A DNA stretch of 32,885 nt from Pseudomonadota bacterium (lineage in GTDB: Bacteria; Pseudomonadota; Alphaproteobacteria; Kiloniellales; J153). Where the stretch lies: assembly GCA_022572685.1 (NCBI GenBank), contig JACZVL010000011.1, positions 1-32,885 on the forward strand. The letters run 5' to 3'. The number at the start of each line of letters is the position of its first letter. The first letter of the stretch is position 1. This document shows positions 1 to 8,518 of the stretch, piece after piece. A program made the position numbers and the translations under genes. The notes under the pieces were generated by a model that was given only the letters and a program-made list of their open reading frames with translations, did not search any database and was not told the origin of the DNA.

Positions 1-1
1 C

Positions 2-91
2 GAGATCACCCTGCCCGCCGAATTCGAGACCGAAGCGGTGGCGGCCCCCGAGGCCCCCGAGGCGGTGGCGGTCGGAGCGGCCGGGGAATAG
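2..91 (+). CDS. C-terminal fragment of an unidentified CDS (starts outside window), Ala/Glu-rich tail
   Basis: Open frame from base 2 reads EITLPAEFETEAVAAPEAPEAVAVGAAGE* ending TAG at 89-91; too short to identify. Confidence 0.4.
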   Translation, partial: EITLPAEFETEAVAAPEAPEAVAVGAAGE

Positions 92-188
92 CCGGCGTGC
101 GGCGGGCCGGAATCGGACGGGGCGGCCCCCTTGGCTGCCTCCGGGGCCACCCCGCGATGCCGGGTCTCGAGATCGACGCTTCCTGGTA

Positions 189-788
189 TTAGCTCTCGAT
201 CTCCCAGGCGCCGTCCGGCTGCCGGCAGGCGCGGCCGTAGGTGGTCTCGGTCTTGCCGCCGATGGTCGCGGTCGAAGTGTATTCGCGGCAGTAACGGTTC
301 TCGGCCACCTGCACGGTCTTGGTCGGCGTGATCCGATAGCGGGCGCCGCTGTCCGGGTTGTTCCAGACGATCTCCTGGCCGTCCTCGGCGTGCTCCAGGC
401 TCTGGGCCAGGCAGCTCTGGTCGGCTTGGTCCATGGAGCGGCCGATGTTGTTGCCGACCAGGAAGCCGAGCAGGGTGCCGGCGGCGACCGCGGCCAACTG
501 GCCCCTGCCCTTGCCGATCTGGGAGCCGAGCAGGCCACCGGCGGCGCCGCCCAGCAGGCCGCCGATCAGGTCGCGGTTGCAGCGTCCCAGGCCGATCTCG
601 TAGGGCGGGACGTAGGCCCGCTGCACCCGGTGCTTGTTCTTGCCCTTGTGCTTGGCCCGGTAGCCCCAGGCCGGCGCCCAGGGCGGCGGCTCGGCGCTGA
701 CCGGCGCGCTCCACACCGCGCCACAGGCCAGGATCAAGGCCGCGATGGCCACCCGTTTCGATCTGGAAAAGTTGCTCGTTCGTCGCAT
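189..788 (-). CDS. Glycine-zipper (RT0821/17-kDa surface antigen-like) outer membrane protein
   Basis: Signal-like N-terminus; glycine zipper LIGGLLGGAAGGLLGSQIGKGRGQLAAVAAGTLLGFLVGNNIG; C-terminal CREYTSTATIGGKTETTYGRACRQPDGAWEI typical of the family; ATG at 788 with GAGG upstream. Confidence 0.82.
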   Translation of the reverse strand: MRRTSNFSRSKRVAIAALILACGAVWSAPVSAEPPPWAPAWGYRAKHKGKNKHRVQRAYVPPYEIGLGRCNRDLIGGLLGGAAGGLLGSQIGKGRGQLAAVAAGTLLGFLVGNNIGRSMDQADQSCLAQSLEHAEDGQEIVWNNPDSGARYRITPTKTVQVAENRYCREYTSTATIGGKTETTYGRACRQPDGAWEIES

Positions 789-886
789 TGTCCTACCTCG
801 CATCCGATTGCCTCGCCGAATCCCACGTCCTCATAGGGTATTACGGGGATCACGGGGGAATCATCCCCGCGACCGGTCGGGGCGCC

Positions 887-1294
887 TTAGTTGAATCCGG
901 TCCGGCCCTTGGCCTCGCGGTCGAGCACGTCCTTGCGGAATGCGCGGACCGCGCCCTTGATGGTCCAGGGCTCATAGCCCGCGGCGCTGGCGTTTTCGGC
1001 GAACCACTTGCTGCGCAGCCGGACCAGGCGCAGGCGGGCGTGCTGGCGCAAGCCGGCCACGCTGCACAGCACCGTGAGGCCCAGAAAGATCAGGGCCAGA
1101 CTGAGCGGCCACGCCATCAACCAGGCGATCGTCGGGCCGATGACCGGAAAGCTCAGATCCGGGCGCCCGAAGAAGCTGATCCAGGCGGCCAGGATCGAAT
1201 AGGAGTTCCACGCATCCTCGGCGAACCAGCCGTAGAGCTGGTAGCCGAACAGCGCCACTCCATAGTATATCAGGCACAGACCGATCGTGATCAT
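887..1294 (-). CDS. Small hypothetical membrane protein
   Basis: 135-aa ORF with three hydrophobic segments followed by a basic C-terminal tail. Confidence 0.6.
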   Translation of the reverse strand: MITIGLCLIYYGVALFGYQLYGWFAEDAWNSYSILAAWISFFGRPDLSFPVIGPTIAWLMAWPLSLALIFLGLTVLCSVAGLRQHARLRLVRLRSKWFAENASAAGYEPWTIKGAVRAFRKDVLDREAKGRTGFN

Positions 1295-1457
1295 CAGAAG
1301 TTTCTCCGCCAGGCCACCCTATAGTGTATTTTCATAAAGTAAAGAATGTGTTAATTAAAATAATGACCGATATAATATTAACATAAATCGTCATTCATTT
1401 AAATACAATTCGATAATTATTTCCATTATGTGATACTTTCGTTGTAATAGCGCCCGT

Positions 1458-2048
1458 CTACCAGCGCAGGATCAGCCCCTCCTTCCCGACTTCATAACCT
1501 TCCAGCCGGCTCAGGAAGCTCATGCCGAGCAGCGAGGTGGACATCGGGGCCCGGATCACGGAGGCGCGCACGTCCTCGATCTCCAGGTCGCCGATCCGCA
1601 ACTCGGACAGCAGCAGCGGGGCGCCCCGGATCTCGCCGTTGGCGGTTTGGAAGCGCTCGCTGAACTCCAGGAAATCGACCCGATGCCCCAACCGCTCGGC
1701 GTCCTCGGCCGTGAGGATGACCTGGCTGGCGCCGGTATCGACCAGGAACAGGATCTCCACGCCCTCGACCTCGGCGGTGACCGTGAAATGGCCGTTCCGG
1801 CCGGCTGGAATGACTATCTCCGCGCCGGTCGCCGTGGTTCGGGCGATCTGTCTCGGCGCCGATCCGGCGTTCCGCGACTGTTCGAGGGCGGGTTCGGCGA
1901 CTCGCTCGCTGCCCCATTTCATGACTCCCAGCAGCAACAGGCTGCCGGCCAGCAGCACCGCGACATTGCGTGCGGTACGCCAGAGCACACCGGTGCCCGC
2001 GTCGTCCTGATAGGACTCTTGGTTCCACTGATCGTAGGAATCCGGCAT
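1458..2048 (-). CDS. TIGR02281-type retropepsin-like aspartic protease, membrane-anchored
   Basis: N-terminal TM segment; FLVDTGASQVILTAEDAERLG active-site motif and LLGMSFLSRLEGYEV C-terminal motif. Confidence 0.82.
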   Translation of the reverse strand: MPDSYDQWNQESYQDDAGTGVLWRTARNVAVLLAGSLLLLGVMKWGSERVAEPALEQSRNAGSAPRQIARTTATGAEIVIPAGRNGHFTVTAEVEGVEILFLVDTGASQVILTAEDAERLGHRVDFLEFSERFQTANGEIRGAPLLLSELRIGDLEIEDVRASVIRAPMSTSLLGMSFLSRLEGYEVGKEGLILRW

Positions 2049-2300
2049 GGCGCGACGTGTTTCCTGGTGGTGGCGGACGGGCCCGTTCGGCGCCTCGATT
2101 ATCTCTCCGGTATCGATAAAAGTTCGCTAAGCCAGCGATTCATTCCCTCAGGTTTCTCGGGGATTTGGGCGGCTGGCCCAGGCAATCGGCCGTCTTCCGC
2201 GGGCCCTGCCGGGGCGGCGGTAAGCCTTCGTTAACCGTGGCGGACCTATCACGGGGCCTTGCGCGGGCCGCTCGGCCCGGCCGCTATCGGGAGAATCGTC

Positions 2301-2705
2301 ATGAGCCGGATTCAGATGCCGCTAACCCCCGACCCCGAGATCCTGAACCCCGAAGCCGCCGGACCGGGAAACCGCCGCCAGTGGCCGCGTTACGCGCTCC
2401 TGAAACGCGACAGCTTCACCGTTACCACCGACGGCCACCCAGGCACCGACGGCACCTGCGCCATCGAGGACATCTCGCTGGGCGGCGCCCGGCTGCGCAT
2501 GGAGGGGCCGGTTCTGGGCGGTCTGGAGATCCGGATCGAGCATCCACGCCTGGGCCATGCCTTTGCCCGGCGCTGCTGGAAGGCCAAGGATCATCTGGGC
2601 GTGGCCTTCGACCACTCCGAGCCCTCCCTCGCCTTCATCGCCGGCTGCGTGGCCGAAGGGGTCGAGATCGGCCCCGCGGAACCGTTGGCGGAACCGGCGG
2701 CGTAA
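2301..2705 (+). CDS. PilZ domain-containing protein
   Basis: RYALLKRDSFTV...CAIEDISLGGARLRMEG pattern of PilZ; ATG at 2301 with GGGAG upstream. Confidence 0.72.
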   Translation: MSRIQMPLTPDPEILNPEAAGPGNRRQWPRYALLKRDSFTVTTDGHPGTDGTCAIEDISLGGARLRMEGPVLGGLEIRIEHPRLGHAFARRCWKAKDHLGVAFDHSEPSLAFIAGCVAEGVEIGPAEPLAEPAA

Positions 2706-2720
2706 CCGCGAGAGCGCGGT

Positions 2721-3491
2721 ATGAACCACCTCGACTTCACGGGCCGCCACGCGATCGTGACCGGCGGCGCCAAGGGCATCGGCTACGCCACCGCCGAGCG
2801 CCTGTTGGCCTCCGGCGCCGGGGTCACGCTCTGGGACATCGACGAGCCGCGCCTGACCCAGGCCGCCGAGACGCTCGGCGCGATAGGCGGCGCAGATGGA
2901 GGCGAAGTCCACAGCTTGACCGTCGACGTCGCCGACGCCGGCGCGGTCGCCTCGGCGATGGAGGCGACGCTCGACGCCAGCCCGGTGATCGACATCATGA
3001 TCGCCAACGCCGGCGTCTCGGGGATCATCAAGAACGCCTGGGACTACAGCCTGGAGGAGTGGAACCACCTGATCCGCCAGGACCTGACATCGGTGTTCCT
3101 GTCGTGCCGGGCGGTGGTGCCGCAGATGGTGGCGCGCGGCTACGGCCGCATCGTCGTGGTCGCCTCGATCGCCGGCCTGGAGGGCGCGCCGACCAACGCC
3201 GCCTACGCCGCCGCCAAGGCCGGCGCCATCGGCTACACCAAGGCGCTCGGCAAGGAGCTGGCCAAGACCGGGGTGATCGCCAACTGCCTGGCGCCCTCGG
3301 CGATCGATACCGAGCTCCTCGGCGGGGTGACCCAGGAATATCTCGACACCGTGGTGCTGTCCAAGATGCCGATCGGCCGCCTCGGCCGGCCCGAGGAGGC
3401 CGCCGCGCTGATTTGCTGGCTGGCCTCGGAGGACTGCAGCTTCTGCGCCGGCGCGGTCTTCGACCTCTCCGGCGGCCGCGCGGTGTATTAG
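2721..3491 (+). CDS. SDR family oxidoreductase (FabG-like)
   Basis: TGGAKGIGYATAERL cofactor motif, NAGVSG, YAAAKAG catalytic Y/K, C-terminal GGRAVY. Confidence 0.9.
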   Translation: MNHLDFTGRHAIVTGGAKGIGYATAERLLASGAGVTLWDIDEPRLTQAAETLGAIGGADGGEVHSLTVDVADAGAVASAMEATLDASPVIDIMIANAGVSGIIKNAWDYSLEEWNHLIRQDLTSVFLSCRAVVPQMVARGYGRIVVVASIAGLEGAPTNAAYAAAKAGAIGYTKALGKELAKTGVIANCLAPSAIDTELLGGVTQEYLDTVVLSKMPIGRLGRPEEAAALICWLASEDCSFCAGAVFDLSGGRAVY

Positions 3492-3541
3492 GGCGGATCG
3501 GGGTTGAGTGGATTCGCCGCCGGCGATTGAGGGCAAAGTCA

Positions 3542-4339
3542 TTGACGAAGTATCCTTTACTGCTATCGCTGATCGTCATCCTGTTTGGCGTTGCGGGCCT
3601 GGGCGCGATATCGGCCAACCGCGACAACAACGCCGTCAGAATACTGTTCATCGGCAATAGCTTAACCTCCGCCAACAATCTTCCCGCCATGGTCGCGGCG
3701 ATCGCCGACTCGCGCGGCGTCGAGGTGATCACCGATGCTCATACGCCGGGTGGGGCAAGGCTGCGTAACCATGCCGCCAACAAAAATGTTTTGCGGAAAT
3801 TACGGAAACAATCCTGGGACTTCGTCGTTCTCCAGGAGCAAAGCCAGTCCCCGGGTTTTAATGACTGGCAACTCGCAAGGGACGTATTTCCCCATGCGAC
3901 GCGTCTGGTCGAGGAATCCAAGAAGGCCAATCCCGAGACCAGCGTGATTTTTTATATGACCATGGCCCACCGCAACGGCGATCCCCAAAACCAAAATGTT
4001 TCGCCGGAACTGCTCACCTATGAAGGCACGCAAAGACGTATCAATGGAAGCTACTTAACGATGGCGCGGGACAATCAGGCGTTGGTCGCGCCCGTGGGCG
4101 AGGCCTGGCGGATTGTCCGCGAAGAACGGCCGGATATTGCCTTGTATGCCGACAATACCCACCCCAATCCAACCGGAACCTACCTGGCGGCCTGCGTATT
4201 TTACGCGACGCTTTTCCAAAGCCCGTGCACCGGTGCGGCAGTACCGCGTCAGGTAAACCAACAGATCGCGGAGTTTTTGCAGAAAACCGCCGATGACGTC
4301 GTGTTGACATCGGGAAAAAGATGGGACTGGCGGGAGTAA
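3542..4339 (+). CDS. SGNH/GDSL-like hydrolase family secreted protein (probable TTG start)
   Basis: N-terminal hydrophobic segment; ILFIGNSLTSANNLP block I and ADNTHPNPTGTYLAACVFY (DxxHP) block V; the ORF track extends it falsely upstream. Confidence 0.7.
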   Translation: MTKYPLLLSLIVILFGVAGLGAISANRDNNAVRILFIGNSLTSANNLPAMVAAIADSRGVEVITDAHTPGGARLRNHAANKNVLRKLRKQSWDFVVLQEQSQSPGFNDWQLARDVFPHATRLVEESKKANPETSVIFYMTMAHRNGDPQNQNVSPELLTYEGTQRRINGSYLTMARDNQALVAPVGEAWRIVREERPDIALYADNTHPNPTGTYLAACVFYATLFQSPCTGAAVPRQVNQQIAEFLQKTADDVVLTSGKRWDWRE

Positions 4340-4384
4340 TTCTTGGGGCTGTCCCAGATAACTACGCTCGACAGACCGGCCACT

Positions 4385-4783
4385 TCAGTCGAGGTTTTCC
4401 TCTTCCAGCAGCTTCGGGTTGACCTCGCGCAGGCGCGCCAGCATGGCGGCCCGTACGATCGCATAGATTTGGGCCTCGCCGTCGCGCTTGGCGCCGCGGA
4501 TCTCGCTGGCCAGGCGCCAGTTGAGGCGCAGCAGGGTCTCCTCGACCGCCTCGGCCTCGCGCGCCGCCGGGGTCCGGGCTTCGCCATAGAGCTCGGCGAG
4601 GGCGTCCGCCTCGGCTTCCAGCGGCCCGGTCCCCGCGGTCTGCTCCGCCGCCGCGATTCCCAGGGCCTTGGCGATCAGGCGCGCCTGATGGCGCAGGTCC
4701 TCGGGCAGCGCCGGGAGCAGCGCGCCGAGCAGGAGCGCCCGGGCGTGGCGCAGCAGATCGGTGCCGTCCGGGCCGTCGCGCAT
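4385..4783 (-). CDS. DUF6285/LvaB-like small protein
   Basis: 132 aa with PALPEDLRHQARLIAKALGIAAAE and LRLNWRLASEIRGAKRD; start overlaps the stop of the upstream APH-like kinase (TAATG). Confidence 0.68.
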   Translation of the reverse strand: MRDGPDGTDLLRHARALLLGALLPALPEDLRHQARLIAKALGIAAAEQTAGTGPLEAEADALAELYGEARTPAAREAEAVEETLLRLNWRLASEIRGAKRDGEAQIYAIVRAAMLARLREVNPKLLEEENLD

Positions 4784-5850
4784 TAGGCAACCCGCCAGGT
4801 TTCGGGCGCGGTCCGGCGCAGGATCTCCAGCTCCAGCTCCGGCGGGGTGAGGCGGCCGGTCAGCGCCAGCTCGAGCGAGACCTCGCCCCCCGAGAGGGTG
4901 CGCGCGCCCTGCTGCAGGGCGATCACCGCCCAGCGCAGGTGCGCCATGATCTCCCAGTAGGCGACCGCCTCGGGATCGATCTTGCGGCCGGAGGCGCGTT
5001 CGTAGCCGCGGTAGAAGGGCGCCCGCGCGGCGATGCCGCCGGCTTCCAGGTCCGGGCGGCCGTAGCGCCAGCACTTGGCGCAGAACCAGCCCAGGTCGCT
5101 GATCGGATCGCCCCAGGCGGCGAATTCCCAATCGAGCACCGCGGTCAGGCCGTGGTCGTCGACCAGGTAGTTGCCGCTGCGGAAATCCTGGTGCGTCAGC
5201 ACAATCTCGCCCCTTGGCTCGCCCCCTGGCTCGCCGGCCGGCGGCGCGTGGGCTTCGCACCAGCGCAGGCCCCACTCCAGCCCGGGATGGGGCCGGCCGA
5301 GGCGGTCGAGAAAGACGCGGTAGGACTTGATCGCGTGGCGCGCCGGATCGGGCGACGGCTGGTCGAGGAACTCGAGGCCCGGCTCCGGCGGCGTGATCCG
5401 GTGAATCTTGGCCAGCTCCTCGCCGAGCCGCCCGGCCAGCGCCTCGCGATCGCCGCCGAGAGAGGTGTCGGCGACCACCTGGTGGCCGAGCGCCACGCCG
5501 GGGAGGTGGCGCATCAGGTAGAACGGCGTGCCGAGGATTTGGGAATCGCCGCACAGCCACAGCGGCTCGGGCACGGTGACCCCGGCGCGCCAGACCGCGC
5601 GCAGCACCGCGAACTCCTGGGGCCGGCTGAGGCTGGCGGCGATCTGGGTCGGCGCGTCGCTGCGCAGCACCAGGTCCTGGCGGCCCGGCAGCGCGCCGCC
5701 GTCGAAGTCGATCTCCAGGCGCCAGTTCTCCTGGATCGCGCCGCCGGTGAGCGGCGTCGCCTCGACGATCTCGGCGGCGCGGGCGCCCGAGCTCGCCCTG
5801 AGAAAGTCTTCCAGCGCCGGGCGCGCCTCGGCCAGGAGATTCAACGTCAT
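4783..5850 (-). CDS. Phosphotransferase family protein (APH / ACAD10-11 kinase-like)
   Basis: GGAIQENWRLEIDFDGG, VLTHQDFRSGNYLVDDHGLTAVLDWEFAAWGDPISDLGWF (Brenner and DFG-equivalent motifs). Confidence 0.85.
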   Translation of the reverse strand: MTLNLLAEARPALEDFLRASSGARAAEIVEATPLTGGAIQENWRLEIDFDGGALPGRQDLVLRSDAPTQIAASLSRPQEFAVLRAVWRAGVTVPEPLWLCGDSQILGTPFYLMRHLPGVALGHQVVADTSLGGDREALAGRLGEELAKIHRITPPEPGLEFLDQPSPDPARHAIKSYRVFLDRLGRPHPGLEWGLRWCEAHAPPAGEPGGEPRGEIVLTHQDFRSGNYLVDDHGLTAVLDWEFAAWGDPISDLGWFCAKCWRYGRPDLEAGGIAARAPFYRGYERASGRKIDPEAVAYWEIMAHLRWAVIALQQGARTLSGGEVSLELALTGRLTPPELELEILRRTAPETWRVA

Positions 5851-5882
5851 TGCGAGGTTTTCTATATTACGAATTGAAATAA

Positions 5883-6656
5883 TTACATTTTCGCGCTTTG
5901 ACCGCCGTCGATCACGAGCACCTCGCCGGTCATGTAGCGGCCCGCCTTGGAGGCCAGCAGCAGGAGCGCGCCATCCAGGTCCTCGGGCCGGCCGAAGCGG
6001 CGCTGGGGCACGCGCTTGACCAGGGCCCGGCCGGCCTCGCCGCCGAGCAGCTCGCGGTTCATCTCGGTCTCGATATAGCCCGGCGCCAGTGCGTTGACCC
6101 GCACGTCGTGGCGCGCCAGCTCGACCGCCAGCGCCCGGGTCAGGTTGATCAGCCCGCCCTTGGAGGCGCAGTAGGGCGCCAACCGGCTGGCCCCGCCGAG
6201 GCCCATGATCGACGCAATATTGACGATCGAGCCGCCGTGACCGAGCTTGGCCATGTGGGCCGCGACCTCCTGGGCCATCAACCAGGCGCCCTTGAGGTTG
6301 GTGTCGAGCACCCGGTCCCAGTCCGCCTCTTCCTGCTCGAACACCGGCTTGTCGAGCGCCACCCCGGCGTTGTTGATCAGGATCGACACCGGCCCCAGCT
6401 CGGTCTCGGCGACGCGCACGGACTCGCGCACCGAAGCCGGGTCGGTCACGTCCAGCGGCACCGCGATGGCGCGGCCGTCGAAGGCCGCGATCTGCCGGAC
6501 CAAGTCGTCGAGCGGTTCGGGGCGGCGCGCGGCGGCGGCGACCTTGGCGCCGTGGCGCGCGAGCGTCAGGGCGAAGTGCCGGCCCAGGCCGCTCGAGGCC
6601 CCGGTCACGATCGCGACCTGGCCTTCGAGATCGAACAGTCGGGCGGCCGCGCTCAC
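5883..6656 (-). CDS. SDR family oxidoreductase (GTG start)
   Basis: TGASSGLGRHFALTLARHG, NNAGVAL, YCASKGGLINLTRALA, GEVLVIDGGQSAKM; GTGA overlap with upstream ligase stop. Confidence 0.9.
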   Translation of the reverse strand: MSAAARLFDLEGQVAIVTGASSGLGRHFALTLARHGAKVAAAARRPEPLDDLVRQIAAFDGRAIAVPLDVTDPASVRESVRVAETELGPVSILINNAGVALDKPVFEQEEADWDRVLDTNLKGAWLMAQEVAAHMAKLGHGGSIVNIASIMGLGGASRLAPYCASKGGLINLTRALAVELARHDVRVNALAPGYIETEMNRELLGGEAGRALVKRVPQRRFGRPEDLDGALLLLASKAGRYMTGEVLVIDGGQSAKM

Positions 6657-8320
6657 GGTTCCAGCACCCGGGGTTCCAGCACCCGGGGCTCCAGCGCCCG
6701 GGCGCGCTCGCGCAGCACGAACTTCTGGATCTTGCCGGTCGAGGTCTTGGGCAGCGGCCCGAACACCACGGTCTTGGGCGCCTTGAAATGGGCCAGCACC
6801 TCGCGGCAGAAGCCGATGATGTCCTCGGCGCTCGCGTCACTATCCCCCCCTGCGCCATCCTTGAGGGTGACGAAGGCGCAAGGCGTTTCGCCCCAGATCT
6901 CGTCGGGCCGGGCGACCACCGCCGCCTCCAGCACCTTGGGATGGCGGTACAGGGCCTCCTCCACCTCGAGGCTGGAGATGTTTTCGCCGCCCGAGAGGAT
7001 CACGTCCTTGGAGCGGTCCTTGATCTCGATGTAGCCGTCCGGGTGGCGCACCGCCAAATCGCCGGTTCGGAACCAGCCGCCGCTGAAGGCTTCCGCGGTG
7101 GCGCTAGGGTTTTTCAGGTAGCCCTTCATCACGGTGTTGCCGCGCAGCATGATCTCGCCCAGCGAGGTGCCGTCCCAGGGCAGCTCGGCGGCGCTCTCCG
7201 GATCGGCGACTTGAATCTCCTCGAGGGTCAGGTAGCGCACCCCCTGGCGCGCCAGCTTGCCGGCGCGCGTGGCCTGGTCCAACTTCTCCCAGCCCGGCTG
7301 CCAGGCGCAGACCGTGGCCGGCCCGTAACATTCGGTCAGGCCGTAGAGGTGGGTGACCCGGAAGCCGTCGTTCTCCATGGCCTCGATCACCGCGCTCGGC
7401 GGGGCGGCGCCGCCGGTCGCGATCTCGACCCGGTGGTCGAAGCGGACCTTGTCCGCGGCCGGCGCGTTGGCCAGCGCGTTGAGCACGATCGGCGCCCCGC
7501 ACAGATGGGTCACCCGGTGCTCGGCGATCAGCGCGAAGATTCGCGCCGGCTCGACCTTGCGCAGGCAGACATGGGTGGCGCAGGCCGCGGTCACCGCCCA
7601 GGTGAAGGTCCAGCCGTCGCAGTGGAACATGGGCAGGGTCCAGAGATAGACCGAATCCCGGACCAGCCCGAAGGTGATCATGTTGCCGAAGGCGTTCAGG
7701 TAGGCGCCGCGGTGGTGATAGACCACGCCCTTGGGGTTGCCGGTGGTGCCCGAGGTGTAGTTGAGCGAGATCGCCTGCCATTCGTCGGCCGGCTCGCCGG
7801 GATCGGCGTTTTCGTCGCCCTCGGCGAGCAGCGCCTCGTAGTCGAGTTCGCCGATCGGCGCGCCGCGCTCGGCCAGGGCGTCGTCGATGCCGACCACCAG
7901 CGGCGGGTTCTCGACCCGGTCGAGCGCGGCGCGCACCACTTCGGAGAACTCGCGATCCACCAGCAGCACCTTGGCGCCGCCGTGCTCCAGGACGAAGGCG
8001 ATGGCCGCCGCGTCGAGCCGGATGTTGAGCGGATTCAAGCTCGCGCCGGCCATCGGCACGCCGTAGTGGGCCTCCAGCATGGCCGGGGTGTTGGGCGCCA
8101 TGATGGCGACCGTGTGCCCACGCCCGATGCCGCGCGCGACCAGCGCCGAGGCCAGGCGGCAGGAGCGCGCGTAGAGCTCCCGATAGCTGGTGCGGTGGGG
8201 CCCGTGGATGACCGCGATCTTGTCCGGATAGACCGCCGCCGCCCGGCGCAGGAAGTCGAGCGGGCTGAGCGGCGTCGAGTTGGCCGGGTTGCGATCCAGG
8301 TTCCGCTCGAACAGCGACAC
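6653..8320 (-). CDS. AMP-dependent acyl-CoA synthetase/ligase
   Basis: NYTSGTTGNPKGVVYHH (A3), YGLTECYGP (A5), GWFRTGDLAVRHPDGYIEIKDRSKDVILSGGENIS (A7-A8), PKTSTGKIQKF (A10). Confidence 0.93.
   Translation of the reverse strand: MSLFERNLDRNPANSTPLSPLDFLRRAAAVYPDKIAVIHGPHRTSYRELYARSCRLASALVARGIGRGHTVAIMAPNTPAMLEAHYGVPMAGASLNPLNIRLDAAAIAFVLEHGGAKVLLVDREFSEVVRAALDRVENPPLVVGIDDALAERGAPIGELDYEALLAEGDENADPGEPADEWQAISLNYTSGTTGNPKGVVYHHRGAYLNAFGNMITFGLVRDSVYLWTLPMFHCDGWTFTWAVTAACATHVCLRKVEPARIFALIAEHRVTHLCGAPIVLNALANAPAADKVRFDHRVEIATGGAAPPSAVIEAMENDGFRVTHLYGLTECYGPATVCAWQPGWEKLDQATRAGKLARQGVRYLTLEEIQVADPESAAELPWDGTSLGEIMLRGNTVMKGYLKNPSATAEAFSGGWFRTGDLAVRHPDGYIEIKDRSKDVILSGGENISSLEVEEALYRHPKVLEAAVVARPDEIWGETPCAFVTLKDGAGGDSDASAEDIIGFCREVLAHFKAPKTVVFGPLPKTSTGKIQKFVLRERARALEPRVLEPRVLEP
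6657..6701. repeat. 3 tandem copies of a 15-bp repeat (ggttccagcacccgg) at the 3' end of the ligase gene
   Basis: Copies at 6657-6671, 6672-6686 (identical) and 6687-6701 (degenerate); encode LEPRV-LEPRV-LEP at the ligase C-terminus. Confidence 0.88.
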
Positions 8321-8418
8321 GTCTTGTGGTTCCCCAGGTGGTGGGCTAGGTGGCGGGGCCGCGATTTTGCGCTATGGTTGGGCCCGGCCCGGAAAAGGTC
8401 AACCCCGGCTGGGGTCAA

Positions 8419-8506
8419 GGCCGGGGCAACTTCGGGCCGGGGCAACTTCGGGCCGGGGCAACTTCGGGCCGGGGCAACTTCGGGCCGGGGCAACTTCGGG
8501 CCGGGG
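8419..8506. repeat. 5.5-copy perfect tandem repeat of 16-bp unit GGCCGGGGCAACTTCG
   Basis: Full copies at 8419-8434, 8435-8450, 8451-8466, 8467-8482, 8483-8498, plus partial ggccgggg 8499-8506. Confidence 0.97.
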
Positions 8507-8518
8507 ATGGGAGATCCC

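Noticed and set aside
2165-3541. N-terminal part of the 724-aa ORF fused to the SGNH hydrolase
   Set aside because: Out-of-frame Arg/Pro-rich reading over the PilZ and SDR genes; the hydrolase most likely starts at TTG 3542.
8419-8506. 16-bp array considered as CRISPR or integration-host iterons
   Set aside because: No spacers between units and no cas or replication genes nearby; simple contiguous tandem repeat.
6788-8518. N-terminal extension of the DsbA-like ORF (799 aa in total)
   Set aside because: Antisense shadow of the acyl-CoA ligase plus translated tandem repeat; the true start with SD is ATG 8519.
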